Under the pieces are notes generated by a model that saw only the letters and a program-made list of their open reading frames with translations, did no database searches and had not been told where the DNA came from. From Deinococcus hopiensis KR-140 (GTDB taxonomy: Bacteria > Deinococcota > Deinococci > Deinococcales > Deinococcaceae): 64,000 nt of DNA. The translations under genes were made by a program, and so were the position numbers. The DNA is taken from the NCBI RefSeq assembly GCF_900176165.1, contig NZ_FWWU01000008.1, positions 441,501 to 505,500 on the forward strand, given 5' to 3'. Positions 60,687-64,000 of the stretch are shown here, piece after piece (the stretch's first letter is position 1; the number at the start of each line of letters is the position of its first letter).

Positions 60687-60860
60687 GCGAGGCTGCGGGC
60701 CTGCCGTCCAGTTTTCTGATTGGCAGGATTGAAGATGTTCAGCAGTTCCGGGTGTGCCGTGAACATGGAGGCGTAGAAGTGCTGGGTAACGCTCTCCCCA
60801 TGCGCTTCGAGCGCGGGAACGGTGGCCTTGACGAGGGCAGTCTGAGCCGGGGGTCAACAT
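60687..60860 (-). pseudogene. hmp: Flavohemoglobin N-terminal fragment
   Basis: From ATG 60860 MLTP, then one base lost; the next frame reads TALVKATVPALEAHGESVTQ, HFYASMFTAHPELLNIFNPA, NQKTGRQARSLA. These 60 residues match the start of the globin domain of flavohemoglobins (nitric-oxide dioxygenase), including the CD-corner FNPANQ. After ARSLA the similarity stops. A dead remnant. Confidence 0.85.
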
Positions 60861-60888
60861 CAGCGGAAACGCGGGGGTGGGGAAAGGA

Positions 60889-61133
60889 TCAACTGAGATC
60901 GAGCAGCGTCACGGGTACCCGCGTGCCGTCCTCCAGCGCTTGGCTGGAGAAGAAGCCGTCCGTCTGGACCCGGGTGACATGGCCTGCAGGGAGTTCAAAT
61001 GCCTGGTCGTCCAAGCTTAAGCCCAGGCGTCCATCCAGGACGGCAACCGCCGCCGCCTGTCCGGCATGGGTATGGAGAGGTAAGCCCTCGCCCGCTTGGT
61101 ACTCGAACAGCAGGGCGGGCGGGATCAGCTGTC
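60889..61133 (-). pseudogene. Cupin-domain protein fragment
   Basis: ALLFEYQAGEGLPLHTHAGQ, AAAVAVLDGRLGLSLDDQAF, ELPAGHVTRVQ, then FFSSQALEDGTRVPVTLLDL, stop at 60889. A single cupin barrel with HTH and a later His; the first strands are gone and a TGA directly precedes the frame. Cupins often follow hmp in Deinococcus, so this and the hmp fragment may come from one former operon. Confidence 0.75.
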
Positions 61134-61139
61134 ATGAGA

Positions 61140-61990
61140 AGGGTCCTCCTGCACAGGGGTTCGGAGGAAGTCTTTGGTAAGGCGGCGTCTTTCGGGGCGG
61201 AGTGATTTGGAGAGAGATGGGCGAAGCGTTCGAGGTTGGGATGCATTCGGCCTGCCAGGGCGAGCAGCGCCTCCGCTTCTGCCGAGAGCGTGTCCTTCCA
61301 CAGCGCCAGCGATCAAAGTGTGGTGGGATGATGCCCAGGCCCGTATGTGCTGGGCCAGGCTGTCCCCGGTAGGCACCTGGTCCGCCCATGACCGCCCACC
61401 GGAAGCCCTCCAGCCGGGCGATATGCACTGGCCAGCCTCTGTGTGGAAAGGGACCGACCTTCCCTATGAACACGGGTCCGAGAAGCGTATCTGCCGTTGC
61501 CACCCAGTAAAAAGCCCACAGCACCCGCCGCATCCGCTTCTCGCCGACACGATCAAAGAGGCTGCCTTCTGACGTGGGCCACAGGGTCATACGCTCACCT
61601 GGCCGAACTGTGCGCGTATACCGGGAAAGGGGAGGTGATCCTCCCGTGTGATAGACTGTTGCGGTTCCAGCTCCAGTTGCGTGAGACCGTCCAGCAGGGT
61701 GCGGAAGGAAGTGCAAGTATCCAAACGGTGCCGGGGCAGGATGGTCCCTACTGAAAGACTTTGGGCCAGAACCGCTTTACACCGTACCCTGGCCACGCCA
61801 ACAAGGGGCCGGCCGTACCGTTGCTCGACTTCCCGTTGATCACGGTGATAAAGCAGCTTCCCGCTCGCATCCAGGATTTGCATGTCCTTCAGGGCGACGT
61901 CCTCCTGGAGAACGCGGCTGAGTCCAAGGTGTTCGAGAATGCGCGCTGAATTGGGCGGGATAAGGAGTCCACGGCCCAGGGAAACCATGT
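61140..61990 (-). pseudogene. FAD-dependent monooxygenase, fragmented
   Basis: The first part (frame to 61988) reads GRGLLIPPNSARILEHLGLS, LKDMQILDASGKLLYHRDQR, EVEQRYGRPLVGVARVR, like the region after the dinucleotide-binding start of UbiH/PHBH-type monooxygenases; the GxGxxG start itself is missing. A frameshift follows, then RYTRTVRPGERMTLWPTSEG and VGEKRMRRVLWAFYWVATAD in another frame, and further scraps (EALLALAGRMHPNLERFAHL) to about 61140. Not functional. Confidence 0.7.
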
Positions 61991-62183
61991 GTGGTTAGCG
62001 CCGTGCACCGCCCCCTGGCAGGGAAAGTGAGTCCAGGCAAAGGCAAGGTGCAGCGAGAATAAAGGGTTTTCGCTCTGGCAGAATTACCCGCTGGCACTGA
62101 ACGCTCAGTATCTTTTTGCCATGGGTTATCAGCCGACGCAGGTGACACCTTTAGCAGCGCTGAATGAAAGGAGGTGAAGCCAC

Positions 62184-62597
62184 TTGACGTCTGTTCGGAA
62201 AATCATGTCGGCTTCCTTGCATACCATTGGTCCAGGTGAACCTCTACCCATTGCACTAATGAAAATGCGGCAGGGTCAATGCCGCCACCTGCCTGTACTC
62301 GAAAGCGGACGTTTGGTGGGAATGTTGAGTGACCGTGACCTGAAGGAGGCATGGCCGTCTGACGTGCCTGCGTTATCCCGCGGGGAGCTCATCCAAAACG
62401 TAGGGACGATCAAAGTCAGAGACGTCATGACCCGCGAGGTGATCACGGTCGATGAGGAAACTTCCATCTCGCAGGCGGCCGCGCATCTGTTGAGGCGCCA
62501 CATCAGCGCGTTGCTCGTGGTCAACAAACACGGTCATTTGACTGGCATCGTGACTGTGAAGGATCTGCTGCGTGAACTGGTCCGGCTCACCTCCTAA
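62184..62597 (+). CDS. CBS-domain pair protein, 137 aa
   Basis: Two CBS motifs: SVRKIMSASLHTIGPGEPLP and RHLPVLESGRLVGMLSDRDL (first), KVRDVMTREVITVDEETSIS and ALLVVNKHGHLTGIVTVKDL (second). CBS pairs bind adenosine nucleotides and regulate other proteins. I start at TTG 62184, because AAAGGAGGTG (62167-62176) lies 7 bases before it and no ATG fits; a rare start codon with an excellent ribosome binding site. The next in-frame ATG would cut the first motif. It stands alone, 200 bases before the diguanylate cyclase gene. Confidence 0.9.
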   Translation: MTSVRKIMSASLHTIGPGEPLPIALMKMRQGQCRHLPVLESGRLVGMLSDRDLKEAWPSDVPALSRGELIQNVGTIKVRDVMTREVITVDEETSISQAAAHLLRRHISALLVVNKHGHLTGIVTVKDLLRELVRLTS

Positions 62598-62802
62598 CAA
62601 CCATCAGCTCAGTCGTTCCGCCTCTCCTCGTGAGATTCTCGCAAGTCAACGAGGCGGACGCCAACGTTCCTGGTAGGAAGCCGGGACTTCAGTCTGCGTA
62701 TCTTGTGGGCGGTCAGCTTATGAGAGTGTTACGACCGCTTGCCCTGGGCTTGGTGCATACACAAGCACGAGGAATGTAAGTGGATTTTCCTACACTTGGA
62801 CC

Positions 62803-64000
62803 ATGCTTGGAGCGCCCGTTCCGCCTGACGAAGCAGCACGACTGCTGGACCTGGCGCAGTACCACATCCTCGACACAGCCCGCGAAGAGGTTTTTGACCG
62901 GGTGACCCGCCTGGCAGCCCGGTTCCTCCGCGTTCCCGTGGCCGTCGTCAACTTCGTGGATGTCGACCGTCAATGGGGGAAAGCCATGGTCGGGCTGGAT
63001 GATTCAGAAGCGCCGCGCGAGTACTCCTTTTGTGCGTGGACCATCCTGGGAGACGCCCCCTTCGTCGTGCCGGACGCCTCCTCCGATCCACGGTTCATGC
63101 ACAATCCCATGGTGACGGGCGAGCCGCACATCCGCATGTACGCCGGTGCTCCCCTGATCACGCCCCGCGGTCACCGCATCGGAACATTGTGCATTACGGA
63201 TAACAAACCGCACCCCCTAGAGGAAGAAGACCTCCGCGCGCTTCAGGACCTCGCGGCAATGGCGGTCAATGAATTGGAATTGCGCAGTCATCTTCAGCGG
63301 ATGCAATCCCAAATGAGTGCTCAAGTGGAGCAGGCGGAGGATCTTCGCCAGAGACTGGAGCATGCCAGAACACTGCAAGCGGTTCACGACCTGATGGACT
63401 TACCTCTCACCCTGGAAGAAGCGGTGCGGGAAGCGGCGACCCTGATCGGGCAGGCCATCCAGGCGGACTGGACGGGACTCATTACTTTTGAGAACGGTCA
63501 ACCGCATACGCAGCGGGTGTACGGGCAGCCAGATCTTCATCCAGTGTTGTTCAACCTGGCTGAGCGCCTCAATACGGCGAAACAGAGCGTCACACACATC
63601 ATGGAGGGGCTGAACACGCCGTTCTATCTGGATACCTACCGGGACCATCCTGATGCGCTCCCTGCTGTGGTTGAGGCAGGACTGCAAGCGGCGGCCTGGG
63701 TTCCTTTGGGCACCTGGGAAGGCAAGACCCTCCTGATGCTCACCCTGCGGGTCGGGCAGGAGCGGGAACTCCCCTGGCGGGGGAGTGACCGCGTGTTGTT
63801 GGAAGCCGCAGGACGAAGTGTGCGGGCGGCGTTGAATGAACGGGCGGCTCTTCAGGCCGCCGCCCAGGCTGCGAGGCAGGATGCCCTCACGAGAGCCCTC
63901 AACCGTCGAGCCTTGGATGAGGATCTGGAGCAGTTGGAAGCCTCAGGAGCGAACTACACGCTTGCCCTGATGGATTTGGACGGCTTTAAAGCGCTGAACG
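62803..64000 (+). CDS. GAF-GAF-GGDEF diguanylate cyclase, 3' end outside window
   Basis: From ATG 62803 the frame is open to the window end (399 codons). GAF 1 (about 15-165) starts EEVFDRVTRLAARFLRVPVA and has the typical PRGHRIGTLCITDNKPHPL; a coiled stretch LQRMQSQMSAQVEQAEDLRQ follows; GAF 2 (about 195-345) includes WTGLITFENGQPHTQRVYGQ; then the GGDEF domain begins, ARQDALTRALNRRALDEDLE and ALMDLDGFKALN. So it makes cyclic di-GMP in response to a soluble signal. TACACT lies 6 bases before the ATG, the spacing of a leaderless promoter in Deinococcus. Its end and the GGDEF motif itself lie beyond base 64000. Confidence 0.9.
   Translation, partial: MLGAPVPPDEAARLLDLAQYHILDTAREEVFDRVTRLAARFLRVPVAVVNFVDVDRQWGKAMVGLDDSEAPREYSFCAWTILGDAPFVVPDASSDPRFMHNPMVTGEPHIRMYAGAPLITPRGHRIGTLCITDNKPHPLEEEDLRALQDLAAMAVNELELRSHLQRMQSQMSAQVEQAEDLRQRLEHARTLQAVHDLMDLPLTLEEAVREAATLIGQAIQADWTGLITFENGQPHTQRVYGQPDLHPVLFNLAERLNTAKQSVTHIMEGLNTPFYLDTYRDHPDALPAVVEAGLQAAAWVPLGTWEGKTLLMLTLRVGQERELPWRGSDRVLLEAAGRSVRAALNERAALQAAAQAARQDALTRALNRRALDEDLEQLEASGANYTLALMDLDGFKALN

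Overview
The window looks like part of a plasmid or megaplasmid from a Deinococcus-type bacterium. It is GC-rich and carries a parA-parB-rep core, the yojF-bshB2 bacillithiol gene pair, a roadblock/Ras-like GTPase operon, an HU protein of Deinococcus type, an IS200/IS605 tnpA-tnpB element, and many insertion-sequence and gene remnants. Taxonomy is inferred from gene content and protein character, not from a search.

Layout. 0-1.2 kb: tail of an IS66 transposase and an AT-rich orphan gene. 1.3-10.3 kb: a polyol (mannitol/sorbitol type) uptake and oxidation locus on the minus strand (solute-binding protein, two permeases, mannitol-dehydrogenase-family enzyme), a second near-copy of the binding protein, an amino-acid-type binding protein, a divergent LacI regulator and a ghost of a second LacI gene. 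10.9-15 kb: a glycosyltransferase, a broken PAS protein and a histidine kinase whose membrane domain matches the ethylene-receptor domain. 15.2-20.4 kb: a shortened IS5-like element, a frameshifted HU gene, a DUF4388/GTPase/roadblock/V4R-like operon and a broken IS630. 20.5-25.3 kb: an HD-GYP protein, a response regulator and a 1063-residue multi-PAS kinase. 25.3-29.9 kb: remnants, including a YIP1-like membrane protein, a serine-tRNA-like gene with an insertion, an SRPBCC protein, an IS66 fragment and a wrecked restriction-type methyltransferase.

29.9-33.5 kb is the plasmid maintenance core: a candidate centromere palindrome, parB, parA with its own HTH, and a replication initiator whose linker is packed with palindromes and 66-bp repeats. 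33.5-42.6 kb is an array of unrelated small same-strand genes. Five or six share one conserved leader of about 83 bp that ends in the start codon and is preceded by a terminator. The array includes an intact IS200/IS605 element and yojF-bshB2. An RCC1-repeat lipoprotein lies near its end on the opposite strand. I regard this shared-leader array as the most unusual feature of the window.

43-50 kb: a fuller but broken copy of the IS5-like element, then a minus-strand group with a TPR protein and two overlapping secreted WD40-type propeller genes. 50-54.5 kb: transposase fragments, a second ParA remnant, a 5'-truncated multicopper oxidase and a complete IS630 element with a probable programmed frameshift. 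54.9-59.7 kb: a PH-like membrane protein, a secreted OB-fold protein and several orphans. 59.8-62 kb: a graveyard with a truncated GH43 enzyme and fragments of flavohemoglobin, cupin and FAD monooxygenase genes. The end holds a CBS-domain protein and the start of a GAF-GAF-GGDEF diguanylate cyclase running off the window.
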